Shown piece after piece: positions 54,560 to 63,135 of a stretch of 64,000 bases of DNA. Below the pieces are notes generated by a model, which had not been told where the DNA came from, did not search any database, and worked only from the letters and a program-made list of their open reading frames with translations. The position numbers were made by a program, and so were the translations under genes. Numbering within the stretch: position 1 is the stretch's first letter; each line of letters begins with the position of its first letter. Source of the DNA: Paenibacillus tyrphae (GTDB lineage: Bacteria; Bacillota; Bacilli; Paenibacillales; NBRC-103111); contig NZ_BSDJ01000008.1 in assembly GCF_027925525.1 (NCBI RefSeq), forward strand, positions 124,001 through 188,000, written 5' to 3'.

Positions 54560-55228
54560 CTAATAAGCGTTTTTCGAGCCGAGGAGCATGCTCACCGTTT
54601 TTAAAATGATTTTCAGGTCGAGGAGGAAGCTGCGGTGTACAATATATTTGATATCCAGCTCGATCATTTGCTCGAAGGTCAAGCTGTTCCTGCCGCTAAC
54701 CTGCCACAACCCCGTGCATCCCGGCGTCACCTGAAGACGCTGCATATGATAGGAAGAGTATTCCTTCACTTCTCTGGGCAACGGAGGCCGGGGGCCCACC
54801 AGACTCATATGGCCTTTAAGCACGTTGAACAATTGAGGCAGCTCGTCGATACTCGTTTTGCGAATAAACTTTCCCACTTTCGTGATGCGGGGATCGTGCT
54901 TCATTTTAAACATGTGGCCCTCAATCTCGTTTTGACTGAGCAGCTCAGGCAGCAACTCCTCCGCATTGGAAATCATCGAGCGAAATTTATACATTCGGAA
55001 ATGCTTACCGTTTTTGCCCACCCTGATCTGATGAAAAAATACAGGGCCCTTCGGATCCTCCATCTTTATAAGAAGCGCCACGATTACGAATACGGGCAGC
55101 AGAACGACAATTCCACAAACGGCGCCAAGAATATCCAGGATACGTTTCGCAATCAAGTACGTTTGGCGGGCCTCGTCCAATGAATGGTTCATTGAATTGT
55201 CCAAACGGGCATTCATGTCCGAATTCAT
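54560..55228 (-). CDS. Priming glycosyl-phosphate transferase (WcaJ/EpsL type)
   Basis: 222 residues. One membrane segment ([16 protein letters not shown]) then the PglC-like catalytic domain: [33 protein letters not shown] and [11 protein letters not shown]. It transfers a sugar-phosphate from UDP-sugar to undecaprenyl phosphate, starting each repeat unit. The long N-terminal four-helix domain of E. coli WcaJ is absent, as in the smaller Gram-positive type. Confidence 0.92.
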   Translation of the reverse strand: MNSDMNARLDNSMNHSLDEARQTYLIAKRILDILGAVCGIVVLLPVFVIVALLIKMEDPKGPVFFHQIRVGKNGKHFRMYKFRSMISNAEELLPELLSQNEIEGHMFKMKHDPRITKVGKFIRKTSIDELPQLFNVLKGHMSLVGPRPPLPREVKEYSSYHMQRLQVTPGCTGLWQVSGRNSLTFEQMIELDIKYIVHRSFLLDLKIILKTVSMLLGSKNAY

Positions 55229-55240
55229 TGCCTTTCTCCC

Positions 55241-56134
55241 CTAACCGTGCAGACTAATGGCTTTTTCCCGATCTACGATTTCTTGAAGCGCGTGAAGCAG
55301 CGGAGACCGCAGCTCTTGGTTCATCAAAGCAAAATCGAGCGAAGTAAGAATGAAGCCGAGCTTTTCGCCCACATCGTAACGAACGCCGTCAAAATGATAA
55401 GCGAATACGTGCTGAAGCTCATTCAACTTCTGAATCGCGTCCGTCAGCTGAATCTCCCCGCCGGCGCCCGCTTCCTGCTCCTCGAGAATATTGAAAATTT
55501 CGGGAGTCAGGATATAACGGCCCATGATCGCCAGATTGGAGGGCGCTTTGCCTCTCGGCGGCTTCTCGACGAATTGCCTGACTTTATAAAGCCGTCCTTG
55601 CTTATCGAGCGGATCGATGATGCCGTAACGGCTCGTCTCCTCTTGAGAAACGGGTTGGACGCCGATCACGGAGCTTTCCGTCTTCTCGTAATACTCGATC
55701 ATCTGCTTCAGGCAAGGGGTCTCCCCGTGCACGATGTCGTCGCCGAGCAGCACGGCAAACGGCTCGTCGCCGATAAATTTGCGTGCGCACCAAACGGCAT
55801 GTCCAAGGCCTTTCGGTTCCTTTTGACGAATATAGTGAATGTCGACAATTCTCGATGGGTGCTGGACCTTCTGCAGCAGCTCAAGCTTCCCTTTCTCAAG
55901 CAAGCTGTGCTCAAGCTCGAACGCATTGTCGAAATGATCTTCGATCGAACGTTTCCCTTTACCCGTTACAATAATGATGTCGGTAATGCCGGATTGGACT
56001 GCTTCTTCGACAATATACTGGATCGTCGGTTTATCGACGATCGGAAGCATTTCCTTGGGCATCGCTTTCGTGGCCGGTAAAAAACGCGTACCTAGCCCAG
56101 CTGCGGGAATAATGGCTTTTCTTACTTTTCTCAT
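55241..56134 (-). CDS. galU: UTP-glucose-1-phosphate uridylyltransferase
   Basis: 297 residues. [20 protein letters not shown] is the signature, with [18 protein letters not shown] and [12 protein letters not shown]. It makes UDP-glucose, which feeds Ugd and the initiator. GGGAGGTAG lies just upstream of the ATG. It is preceded by a 238-base gap that holds the structured RNA described at 56205. Confidence 0.95.
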   Translation of the reverse strand: MRKVRKAIIPAAGLGTRFLPATKAMPKEMLPIVDKPTIQYIVEEAVQSGITDIIIVTGKGKRSIEDHFDNAFELEHSLLEKGKLELLQKVQHPSRIVDIHYIRQKEPKGLGHAVWCARKFIGDEPFAVLLGDDIVHGETPCLKQMIEYYEKTESSVIGVQPVSQEETSRYGIIDPLDKQGRLYKVRQFVEKPPRGKAPSNLAIMGRYILTPEIFNILEEQEAGAGGEIQLTDAIQKLNELQHVFAYHFDGVRYDVGEKLGFILTSLDFALMNQELRSPLLHALQEIVDREKAISLHG

Positions 56135-56204
56135 AACACTACCTCCCGAACTCCCATATATTTCTGTATCTCATCTCGCAGCCTGACTATCGTGTACGAG
56201 CCAA

Positions 56205-56300
56205 TACAAACGGCTTGGGCATCTAACCCACCCTCACAACATACCAGCGACGATGTACGTCTAAGGCGCTGCCGCCCACAGTATGCCCGAGTGCCTACAG
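56205..56300 (-). ncRNA. Structured intergenic RNA at the EAR position of eps-type operons
   Basis: The 238-base space between the BY-kinase gene and galU has no plausible gene. On the minus strand its core is closed by GGGCAT (56284-56289) / ATGCCC (56217-56222), with an internal CATAC / GTATG pair and the hairpin GACG-TACAT-CGTC (56249-56261). In B. subtilis the EAR processive-antitermination RNA lies between epsB (BY-kinase) and epsC, that is in the same position. The match rests on location and pairings seen by eye; I could not run a covariance model. Confidence 0.6.
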
Positions 56301-56372
56301 TGGTAAAGGTGCAGTAGACATTACCTGAAAGCTATTTCGATTGTAGGGAAGCTTCCCAGGCTGCTTTTATGT

Positions 56373-57059
56373 TTATCTGGAAGCCCCGTAATAGGCATAT
56401 GTCTCTTCATTGTTGTTATTGGGTTTGTTATTCAGAACGACGCCAAGGATTTTGGCATTAACGTGCTGCAATCGGGCTAACGCCTTGCTTGCCCGGTATC
56501 GCTTCACTTTGCCTGATCCGAGGACGAATACGACGCCGTCGCATTTGGTCGCCACGATTTGAGCGTCCGTAACCGCCAGAACCGGCGGGGAGTCCAACAG
56601 GACAACGTCGAACGTTTGAAGAAGATCTTCCAGCAGTTGATCCATTCTTTTGGAAGCGAGCATTTCTGCCGGATTGGGAGGAATGGGACCCGAGGTGAGT
56701 ACGGTTAAATGCTCGATATGGGTTTCGCTGAGCGCTTGCTTGACATTCAGCTGGCCGGCCAGTAGATTGGACAGCCCTTGCCGGTTCGACTTCATGAAAT
56801 AATGATGCAGGGTCGGATTCCGCATATCCGCGTCGATGAGGACGACATTTTTACCTTCCTGCGCAAAGGCGACGGCGAGATTCGAGATGGTCGTCGATTT
56901 TCCTTCGCCCGGTTCGGAGGAAGTCACCAGAATCGTGCGGATTTGATGGTCGATTTCGGAGAATTGAATGTTCGTTCGCAGCATTCGGTAAGATTCGGAA
57001 ATATAGGACCTGGGATTCTCGTAAGTAATCAGCTTGAGATTATTGGCTGACGCTGGCAT
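56373..57059 (-). CDS. BY-type tyrosine kinase (CpsD/EpsB)
   Basis: 228 residues. Walker A SSEPGEGKSTT, Walker A' VLIDADMRNP, Walker B VVLLDSPPVL, and a C-terminal tyrosine cluster ETYAYYG, where it autophosphorylates. It is activated by the membrane adaptor encoded immediately upstream and controls EPS polymerisation. AGGTGAG before the ATG at 57059 is better than for the GTG four codons earlier; the start overlaps the adaptor gene. Confidence 0.93.
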   Translation of the reverse strand: MPASANNLKLITYENPRSYISESYRMLRTNIQFSEIDHQIRTILVTSSEPGEGKSTTISNLAVAFAQEGKNVVLIDADMRNPTLHHYFMKSNRQGLSNLLAGQLNVKQALSETHIEHLTVLTSGPIPPNPAEMLASKRMDQLLEDLLQTFDVVLLDSPPVLAVTDAQIVATKCDGVVFVLGSGKVKRYRASKALARLQHVNAKILGVVLNNKPNNNNEETYAYYGASR

Positions 57060-57795
57060 ATTCCGTCTCACCTACCTGCTTCATATTTTTATCGAGCCGA
57101 TGTTTTTTGAAGTTATCTTTCGTCGTTTTGTTGATCGTCACCAGCACCGGCAGCCCGAGGTAATTGTCCACGTCCTGCTCGGTTTTGATCGTATCGTCCA
57201 GATACTCCAGCAGAAAAGCCAGACCGACGGAAACGACGAACGATACGACAAAAGCAATAATGAGATTAATCAGCGGTTTCGGCCGGACAGGCTCCGGATT
57301 CTCGTCGACCTTGGCTTCGTTAAGAATCATCACGTTGTCCACTTTCATAATGAGCGGGATTTGAGCCTTGAACACATCCGCGATTGAATTCACGATGCGG
57401 ATCGCACGGGCTTGGGAGCCGTCTTCGATACTGACGCTGATCACCTGCGTCTCGTTAACGGAACTAACCTGAACCTTCTTGATCAACTGCTGTGACGTCA
57501 GCCCGAGATCCGGATTCTGATCAAGCACTTTATCCATAATGGCCGGGGATTTGATGATTTCCTTATACGTATTGACCAGCAACAGGTTCGAACGGACCGA
57601 GTCGGGATTCAAGTAATCCTTCTCGCTGGCAATGCTCGATTTGTTGACGATCAATTTGGAATTGGCTACATACACCGGTTTGATGACGTAGAAGCTAAGC
57701 AGGCTGGTTACGACGCATGAAATGAGAATAATGACGACGATCATCCGAATTCTTTTTCTTATGACACTGAAGTATTCTTTCAGTTCCAGTTCCAT
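57040..57795 (-). CDS. Wzz-type chain-length regulator/kinase adaptor (EpsA/YveK type)
   Basis: 251 residues. Wzz fold with membrane helices at about 18-40 (MIVVIILISCVVTSLLSFYV) and 180-200 (LIIAFVVSFVVSVGLAFLL) and the periplasmic-type loop between them; the cytoplasmic tail contacts the kinase. First gene of the EPS operon, after a long regulated leader. Start ATG follows GGGAGAG. Confidence 0.92.
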   Translation of the reverse strand: MELELKEYFSVIRKRIRMIVVIILISCVVTSLLSFYVIKPVYVANSKLIVNKSSIASEKDYLNPDSVRSNLLLVNTYKEIIKSPAIMDKVLDQNPDLGLTSQQLIKKVQVSSVNETQVISVSIEDGSQARAIRIVNSIADVFKAQIPLIMKVDNVMILNEAKVDENPEPVRPKPLINLIIAFVVSFVVSVGLAFLLEYLDDTIKTEQDVDNYLGLPVLVTINKTTKDNFKKHRLDKNMKQVGETEYASVSQ

Positions 57796-57928
57796 TTGTT
57801 CTCTCTCCCTGCCACCGAAAACTTTAATAATGATTCGTGCTGATCATGAGCAAAAATCGGTTTTATTATCCCCCTTTCACAAAAAGTAATGACCTATCGT
57901 TCTTTACTAAGAACAAATTCAAAATTTT

Positions 57929-57988
57929 GATACAATTCGTATCATTTATAACAATCATTACTGTAAGACACTTCTTGAAAATTGTCAA
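57929..57988 (-). promoter_or_regulatory. EPS promoter P1 with GATACA operator
   Basis: TTGACA (57983-57988), 17-base spacer, TACAGT (57960-57965). Start of transcription about 57953, 158 bases before the first gene. Operator GATACAATTCGTATC at 57929-57943 lies at about +10 to +24, where a bound repressor would block initiation or early elongation. Confidence 0.72.
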
Positions 57989-58072
57989 CCCTTTTTTCAA
58001 AACGTTCAATGATTGAAAATTCGGAAGGACATTCCAGAGGGAAAAGTGGGGAAAGTGGGGAGCGGACAAGCC

Positions 58073-58155
58073 GTCCCGGATCGCTGTTTTTCGAGAAAAT
58101 CCAGCTGGGACAGCACTTTACAAGACATCCGATCGAAGTTACTTCGATTCGGATG
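58073..58155 (-). other. Structured leader between EPS promoters P2 and P1
   Basis: Two hairpins on the minus strand: CATCCGAATCGAAG / CTTCGATCGGATG (58126-58155, one bulge) and GTCCC...GGAT / ATCC...GGGAC (58073-58111). No T-runs follow, so they are not classical terminators. Transcripts from P2 would carry both, those from P1 neither. Confidence 0.5.
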
Positions 58156-58168
58156 TTTGACCGCTCAT
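58139..58168 (-). CDS. Possible 9-codon leader peptide MSGQTSESK
   Basis: ATG at 58168 with AAGGAG five bases before it, ending TAA at 58139-58141. The stop codon lies in the loop of the 58126-58155 hairpin, so ribosomes translating this frame would open the stem. The good ribosome binding site and this overlap are the only support; no comparative data. Confidence 0.35.
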   Translation of the reverse strand: MSGQTSESK

Positions 58169-58226
58169 TAACGCTCCTTTCATTTGCTGCGGCAAAATGA
58201 AGGATGTTCAACCGATTATTTATTCT

Positions 58227-58255
58227 ACTTTATGATACAAAATGTAACTTGTCAA
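58227..58255 (-). promoter_or_regulatory. EPS promoter P2 with GATACA operator in its spacer
   Basis: TTGACA (58250-58255), 17-base spacer, TAAAGT (58227-58232). The spacer contains GTTACATTTTGTATC, the operator (58234-58248). It lies 36 bases after the PHP phosphatase gene and would make a leader of about 420 bases ahead of the first EPS gene. Confidence 0.68.
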
Positions 58256-58291
58256 GTTCAACGATCTACAAAACAATATACAGAGGTATTC

Positions 58292-59047
58292 TCAAAAAAA
58301 TAACCATCGGCGTTTTTTCGGGGCTTCAAAATTTTGAATCGACATTGAATGAACGACGGCATGGGCATTATCCTGAAAGTACAGTGCCAACGGCTTCCCG
58401 TAACGCCGCTCGATCAACTCGTAAGCTTTAGACAAATGGTCAATTCCCCGAATCCGGTTATGGGCGTCGGAGGCAATAAACTGTACCATGGATTCCCGGC
58501 AAAACAGGAAGCTAAGCTTCTGAATTGTACGTCCGTGCTTGCCGAGCAGAGAACCGGCGGTTAATTGAAATAAGGCACCTAGTTCTTTTAACCGTCCGAC
58601 AATGCGGGGGTTTTGGATGATTTCGACGTTCCGCTCGGGATGAGCAATAACAGGAATCAGGCTGCGCAGACGAAGTTCGTAGAACAGGTTTTCGATCCAG
58701 TCGGGAACATACTTATGCGGGAATTCCAAAAGAATATATTGAGAGTCGTTCAAGGTGATTAATTTATTCTGGTCCAATTCCTCAAGCAGTTGATCGTTAA
58801 CGCGAATTTCCTGTCCCGGTAAAAGGAGAAGATCGGATTGCCGTTCCCGCAATAGTGCATTCGTCCGGTCCACACGTTCCCTGATCGAAAACGCCTCGTT
58901 CTCGTAGTACCCGTCGGCGTGGTGCGGTGTCGCAACGACGGTGCGGATTCCATGCTCTTTGGCCGTTTGAGCCATGTCCATCGTATCATCCATAGTCTGG
59001 CACCCATCATCCAAGCCCGGGAGTATGTGACAATGGAGATCGATCAT
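58292..59047 (-). CDS. PHP-type tyrosine phosphatase (YwqE/CpsB)
   Basis: 251 residues. Starts MIDLHCHILPGLDDGC, the metal-binding motif of the PHP phosphatase class, with VVATPHHADGYYEN and PVIAHPERNVEII as further metal ligands. It dephosphorylates the BY-kinase and so resets EPS control. Lies 12 bases after the PilZ-like gene and upstream of the EPS operon; the operon also has its own promoters between them. Confidence 0.92.
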   Translation of the reverse strand: MIDLHCHILPGLDDGCQTMDDTMDMAQTAKEHGIRTVVATPHHADGYYENEAFSIRERVDRTNALLRERQSDLLLLPGQEIRVNDQLLEELDQNKLITLNDSQYILLEFPHKYVPDWIENLFYELRLRSLIPVIAHPERNVEIIQNPRIVGRLKELGALFQLTAGSLLGKHGRTIQKLSFLFCRESMVQFIASDAHNRIRGIDHLSKAYELIERRYGKPLALYFQDNAHAVVHSMSIQNFEAPKKRRWLFF

Positions 59048-59058
59048 AAGTTCCTCCG

Positions 59059-59502
59059 TTACGTTTGATAATTAATCTGGGGCTGCTCGTACGCGGAAGG
59101 TTGGGAAAATGCATAGCTTTCCAACGCTTTCTCAATATAAACTTCTTCCGTGACGAGATACAGCATGGATAGAAGCATGCTCCGGTCGCTGGAACTCATC
59201 TCGTATTTCAGGCGGTACTGAAATTGACCGTTGTTCGGTTCACAATACAGCCGGTCGCCAGACAACCGGAGCAGGCCACTTTGAAAAATTAGCTCCAAGG
59301 CTACGGTTACCCGCTTGTCGACCGGAATGCGAAGGGAAGATATAAATCCGATCTCCTGCGCATTCAAATGGGTGACGCGAACCGGGGCATAGCCGGAATA
59401 AACGGCCTGTCCGCCTATCTTGCTGATCGATAACCGGCATTCCGATAACGCGCTTAACGCCGGATAACCCAAGCTGTTTGGGATAAAATGGATTTTATTC
59501 AT
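59059..59502 (-). CDS. Small hypothetical protein, possibly PilZ-like
   Basis: 147 residues. No named family recognised. The segment THLNAQEIGFISSLRIPVD, then VTVALELIFQSGLLRLSGD looks like a beta-barrel of the PilZ type, which binds cyclic-di-GMP, but the usual RxxxR entry motif is not clear, so binding cannot be claimed. Followed by a helical tail rich in Ser and Tyr. It is the first gene of the phosphatase transcript and faces Xre-type gene 3 across 204 bases; c-di-GMP or another signal feeding EPS is a plausible use. Confidence 0.7.
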   Translation of the reverse strand: MNKIHFIPNSLGYPALSALSECRLSISKIGGQAVYSGYAPVRVTHLNAQEIGFISSLRIPVDKRVTVALELIFQSGLLRLSGDRLYCEPNNGQFQYRLKYEMSSSDRSMLLSMLYLVTEEVYIEKALESYAFSQPSAYEQPQINYQT

Positions 59503-59548
59503 TTCTCATCTTCCCATACTCCAGATTTTTAGGTAAAATCAATGCAAT

Positions 59549-59615
59549 GATACAAATTGTATTGAATATCACAAAATTTTTTTGTATATTTTTAAAATAC
59601 TATACTTTTTGTATC
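59549..59615. promoter_or_regulatory. Divergent control region of Xre-type gene 3 with two GATACA operators
   Basis: GATACAAATTGTATT (59549-59563) and TATACTTTTTGTATC (59601-59615). A plus-strand promoter TTGAAT (59562-59567), 17-base spacer, TATATT (59585-59590) runs to Xre-type gene 3. One operator touches its -35 and the other lies just after the start of transcription. The leftward promoter of the PilZ-like gene must also lie here. Confidence 0.62.
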
Positions 59616-59706
59616 ATTGTAAATAGATGTAAAACGCTTTCGTCAACATTTTTTTGCATTTTTTTGAATTTTCGTCATTTTTTCATTCGAGCTGGAGGTA
59701 CCATTG

Positions 59707-59988
59707 ATGAAATATGGGGAGCGGATTGCATTACTACGTGAGAAGTATTCCATGACGCAAGAGGAGTTATCCTTGAAGCTAGGGATTACTCGCGCCTCTC
59801 TGTCGCACTATGAGAATAACCGAAGAGAACCTAGCTACAATACGATCACCACGATTGCCAACTTCTTCAACGTATCGATCGATTATATGATCGGCCGGAC
59901 CGAAAATCCCCATCGGGTATCGGAGCAGGTGTCTGCTGCCCATGAACTTGAGGAAAAGGTCGAGCCGTCCGGCGACAAAGTGGTATAA
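59707..59988 (+). CDS. Xre-type repressor 3 (short)
   Basis: 93 residues. The helix-turn-helix is of the same group as Xre-type 1 and 2 (MTQEELSLKLGITRASLSHY, ENNRREPSYNTITTIANFF, VSIDYMIGR), but the 55-residue C-terminal domain of those two is absent and replaced by a short Glu/Val-rich tail. GGAGGT seven bases before ATG 59707 sets the start. Likely autoregulated, as operators lie on its promoter. Confidence 0.85.
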   Translation: MKYGERIALLREKYSMTQEELSLKLGITRASLSHYENNRREPSYNTITTIANFFNVSIDYMIGRTENPHRVSEQVSAAHELEEKVEPSGDKVV

Positions 59989-60081
59989 CCGAAATACTTG
60001 TTCATACGGTACACCTGTTCCTGTAAACTCCATCTTTGCCTGCATATAATGTAAAAAACGGATCATAAAGGTGGTGATTTT

Positions 60082-61560
60082 TTGACTTCGATGTCAAGCG
60101 TCTTTGACGTGAACGATTATGGAGCGGATCCGCGAGGGGTGAATGATAGTACAGCAGCAATTCAAAATGCAATAAATGCTGCCTCCAACGCCAAGGGAGG
60201 CACCGTCTACGTCCCTGTCGGCACTTACTTGATCAGCTCGCCTATAATCATCGAGGAGAACAATGTCGGCTTTATCGGAACAGGCTACGGCAGCATTCTC
60301 AAAGCCAATGCTTCCCTCGATTTTATGATGAAAATTACAGGGAATACCGCATTCGGCAACCGCGGGGCTCCGGTAAAGGACTTCTTCTTGAACTGCCAAA
60401 GAAAGTCGACGAACGGTCTGCTTGTCGGCTCTACGTCGCAAGGCACCGTCGTTAACCGGTACTTCCGCAATATCAATGTCAGCTACGCGTTAAACTGGGG
60501 TCTTGTGATCGACGCAGCTCAGAACAATCTGTTTACGCTGATCGATCTCGAATACAACGGCGGACAGCTGAAAGTCATCAATGGCGCAGGGAATAATATT
60601 TTTTTACGGTGCGAATTCAATCAAAGCGCCATACTGCCTCATGCCCTATTCGGCGCGGACGCGAATTATCCAGGGTTTAACCGGAACGACTTCGGCAACG
60701 TGCCGCAAAATAATCAGTTCGTAGGATGCATTTTCGAAAGAGGCGGCGGTCCGTATTCCAATAATGTCAAGCTTGAGCTGGGCAAAAACATTTTTTTCGA
60801 AAGCTGCGATTTCGCCACTCAGAACTCCACTAACGCAGGCGTGGAAATTTCGGCTCGGACTGCGTTCACGTATTTTAGCGTGTGCCGGTTTAGCGGCTTG
60901 TCATCCAATCCTAACGTTGCGATTAACAATGACGGTTACCGGACATATGTGCATCAATGTACCTTTGAAAACTACAGCGATGCCGAAATTCTCACCTCGA
61001 ACTATATCCACATTAACAATAATACGTCCAACAAGGCAAACGGAGTCCCGCTCATCCGAAATACGGGCGGCAACATCGCGGCCAATATCAAGGACGCTTC
61101 GTCCCCCTACTACATTGACGGCACGGATCCGGCCACCCTTCCCCTCTATCCGTCCCAATTCGTTTACAACGACGATTCCTTATGGTTCCAAAGCAAATCC
61201 AACTTGTACAAAGTGTTCTTTAACGACAGCATGTCCGGCTCGGCTGTAACGACCGGAACGAATCATGCCGTCACGTTCAAGCTGCCTTCGAGCGGAAGCT
61301 GGCTCGTCGACATTTATGCCGGCAATGGCGACTACAACCACGGACGGGCAGCTACCTTTATTGCCAGATTCCGGGATAGCTCCGTCTACGATATGCAGAC
61401 CATGCATAAAATAACGCCATCCGACGCCACCTCCGGCCAATTGGTTACGGCTCTGAACGCTACCGTCAATGCGCAGGGAACGGTTACCGTAGCGATTACG
61501 ACTTCGAACAGCCAAACGGTCAATACGATTTACCGGGGCATCAAGCTGAATTCGTTTTGA
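60082..61560 (+). CDS. Right-handed beta-helix (pectate-lyase-3 type) protein
   Basis: 492 residues from a TTG start after AAAGGTGGTG; ATG at 60091 is an alternative. VFDVNDYGADPRGVNDSTAA is the N-terminal repeat of the pectate lyase 3/GH28-related superfamily, followed by many parallel-helix coils rich in Asn. The C-terminal 110 residues form another domain. No signal peptide is seen. It may be a polysaccharide-binding or -cleaving protein acting on EPS, but no catalytic residues can be assigned. Confidence 0.75.
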   Translation: MTSMSSVFDVNDYGADPRGVNDSTAAIQNAINAASNAKGGTVYVPVGTYLISSPIIIEENNVGFIGTGYGSILKANASLDFMMKITGNTAFGNRGAPVKDFFLNCQRKSTNGLLVGSTSQGTVVNRYFRNINVSYALNWGLVIDAAQNNLFTLIDLEYNGGQLKVINGAGNNIFLRCEFNQSAILPHALFGADANYPGFNRNDFGNVPQNNQFVGCIFERGGGPYSNNVKLELGKNIFFESCDFATQNSTNAGVEISARTAFTYFSVCRFSGLSSNPNVAINNDGYRTYVHQCTFENYSDAEILTSNYIHINNNTSNKANGVPLIRNTGGNIAANIKDASSPYYIDGTDPATLPLYPSQFVYNDDSLWFQSKSNLYKVFFNDSMSGSAVTTGTNHAVTFKLPSSGSWLVDIYAGNGDYNHGRAATFIARFRDSSVYDMQTMHKITPSDATSGQLVTALNATVNAQGTVTVAITTSNSQTVNTIYRGIKLNSF

Positions 61561-61577
61561 CGGGCTTGTTTGCGCCC

Positions 61578-61623
61578 GATAAAAAATCGCCTTTTCGGGC
61601 CCGGAAACGGCGATTTTTTATCG
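61578..61623. terminator. Bidirectional terminator
   Basis: Stem ATAAAAAATCGCC / GGCGATTTTTTAT between two convergent beta-helix genes, with T-runs on both strands. Confidence 0.93.
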
Positions 61624-61630
61624 GATAAGC

Positions 61631-62758
61631 CTAGTCGGCTTTGAACAGCGCCATATTATACTTAGAATCGCCTTCGACGCTAACGATCTGATAGGAAGGA
61701 TCGCCGAAGTGAGGGTGTTCGATGATTGTTCGACCGGACAGTTGCATCACCTGTGTGCCTTTTTGATAGCTTTCGAAGCAGCATTGCTTGAAATAGTTTT
61801 TGTGGCCTTTTTGGATAATGCCGGGGTTACCCTTGAGTCCGCCGGGAAAATTACAGCTTTCGAAATAGTTCAGGTTGCTGTCCTTCTCGATCTTGACGAT
61901 CGATTGACCGGCCTCGGCACCCAGAACGATATCGCAATCGCGGAATGTGTTTTTGTTGCCGTATTTGATATAGATGCCGTGAACGGCTTTTCCCCTTTCG
62001 ATGACCGCTTTCTGGAAGCTGTTGCTCGTCGGGTTATTGGCGAAGCCGTTATTGTTGTAGCCCGGCAGCGATGGATTTACGTCTAACAAGACACCGTATT
62101 TGTTGATTTTCTCAATTTCAATCCGCGAGAACATATTGTTGCCCGCTCCGTTGTAAAGCGCCATGCCGATCAATGCATTCTCAATATGAATACTTTGAAA
62201 ATTGCAGTTTTGCGTAGCGTCCATTTGAAGAGCGGTGCCGTTCACATTGAAAATCTGCACGTCGTAGAAGCTTCGGCCGACCACCACGTTATTCAGCACA
62301 ATCCCGGCCGTCGCCTTCCATGCACCGTCCAAGGACAATTCCCGGATGACGCCGTATCGATTGCCGAATTGGTTGGAGGAGGAGAGCACGAGCATGGGAA
62401 CGGGCGTCGAACATTTGATTTTGGAGCCGTTTCCTTCGCCTATAAGCGAGGAATACGCCGGTACGTTAATCGTGGAAGAGATGAGATAAGTTCCTATTGG
62501 GAAAAACACGCTTTTATTCGGAGTTTTCGCAAGAGCTGTTTGAATCGCAAGCGTATCGTCTGTCTTACCGTCACCTAAAGCCCCGAAGTCTTTCACGTTG
62601 ACCCACGGCGATACCGGCGCTCCGGTGGCGGTACTGTCAGCCGCTTCCGCATACGTGCCGCCGAGCTTCCCCGCCGTTCCTCCCGCCAGCATTCCAACCC
62701 CTATTGCACCTAAAAACTTCATGAATTTCCGCCTGCTCAACTCTCTTGTTGTCTTCAT
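61631..62758 (-). CDS. Tat-exported right-handed beta-helix protein
   Basis: 375 residues. The N-terminus ELSRRKFMKFLGAIGVGMLA is a twin-arginine signal; cleavage follows near TYAEAADS. VNVKDFGALGDGKTDDTLAI opens the beta-helix as in the gene at 60082, and the two are related although this one is secreted folded. A GATACA half-operator lies upstream. Possible extracellular polysaccharide-active protein; substrate not known. Confidence 0.83.
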   Translation of the reverse strand: MKTTRELSRRKFMKFLGAIGVGMLAGGTAGKLGGTYAEAADSTATGAPVSPWVNVKDFGALGDGKTDDTLAIQTALAKTPNKSVFFPIGTYLISSTINVPAYSSLIGEGNGSKIKCSTPVPMLVLSSSNQFGNRYGVIRELSLDGAWKATAGIVLNNVVVGRSFYDVQIFNVNGTALQMDATQNCNFQSIHIENALIGMALYNGAGNNMFSRIEIEKINKYGVLLDVNPSLPGYNNNGFANNPTSNSFQKAVIERGKAVHGIYIKYGNKNTFRDCDIVLGAEAGQSIVKIEKDSNLNYFESCNFPGGLKGNPGIIQKGHKNYFKQCCFESYQKGTQVMQLSGRTIIEHPHFGDPSYQIVSVEGDSKYNMALFKAD

Positions 62759-62842
62759 ATTACCGCTCCTTTGAATAGGGTTTCAATGGGAGGTCGTCCG
62801 AAATTTTAGGTGATTTTCAGGCAAAACGATGCTGTTTGTCCC

Positions 62843-62895
62843 ATTATAATAGTTATCGACAAGATTTTCCAAACTCATAAGTCCCATTTTGTATC
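62843..62895 (-). promoter_or_regulatory. Upstream region of the Tat beta-helix gene
   Basis: Promoter-like TTGGAA, 18-base spacer, TATAAT (complement of 62843-62848) on the minus strand. Operator-like GTCCCATTTTGTATC at 62881-62895 keeps one GTATC half well and follows a TTGACA. The rest of the 377-base gap holds only a terminator at 63078. Confidence 0.5.
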
Positions 62896-63077
62896 GTTGT
62901 CAAAAATGAGCATTAAGTATGGAAAATTTGAAGATTTCGTTGATTTCACGCCAAAAAAACGCCTGTTGTCTGCTGTCGAACCGGGAAAAGGCAGGACTTT
63001 GAATGCGCTTTAGCAGACATATTCATAGGAAAAATCGGCCGGGCAAAAAGTCCGTTTCGTTACGTATCGTAGCTAAC

Positions 63078-63108
63078 GAAAAAGGACCAGCTACGTTCGT
63101 AGCGGTCC
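63078..63108 (-). terminator. Terminator of the DUF1501 gene
   Basis: Minus-strand stem GGACCGCTACG / CGTAGCTGGTCC followed by TTTTT, 28 bases after the stop codon. Confidence 0.85.
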
Positions 63109-63135
63109 CTTGTTCCTATCCTATGTCGAACCAGC

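Noticed and set aside
57866-58211. Open frames of 67-89 codons in the EPS leader
   Set aside because: They cross promoters and hairpins, with no ribosome binding sites; only the 9-codon frame has one.
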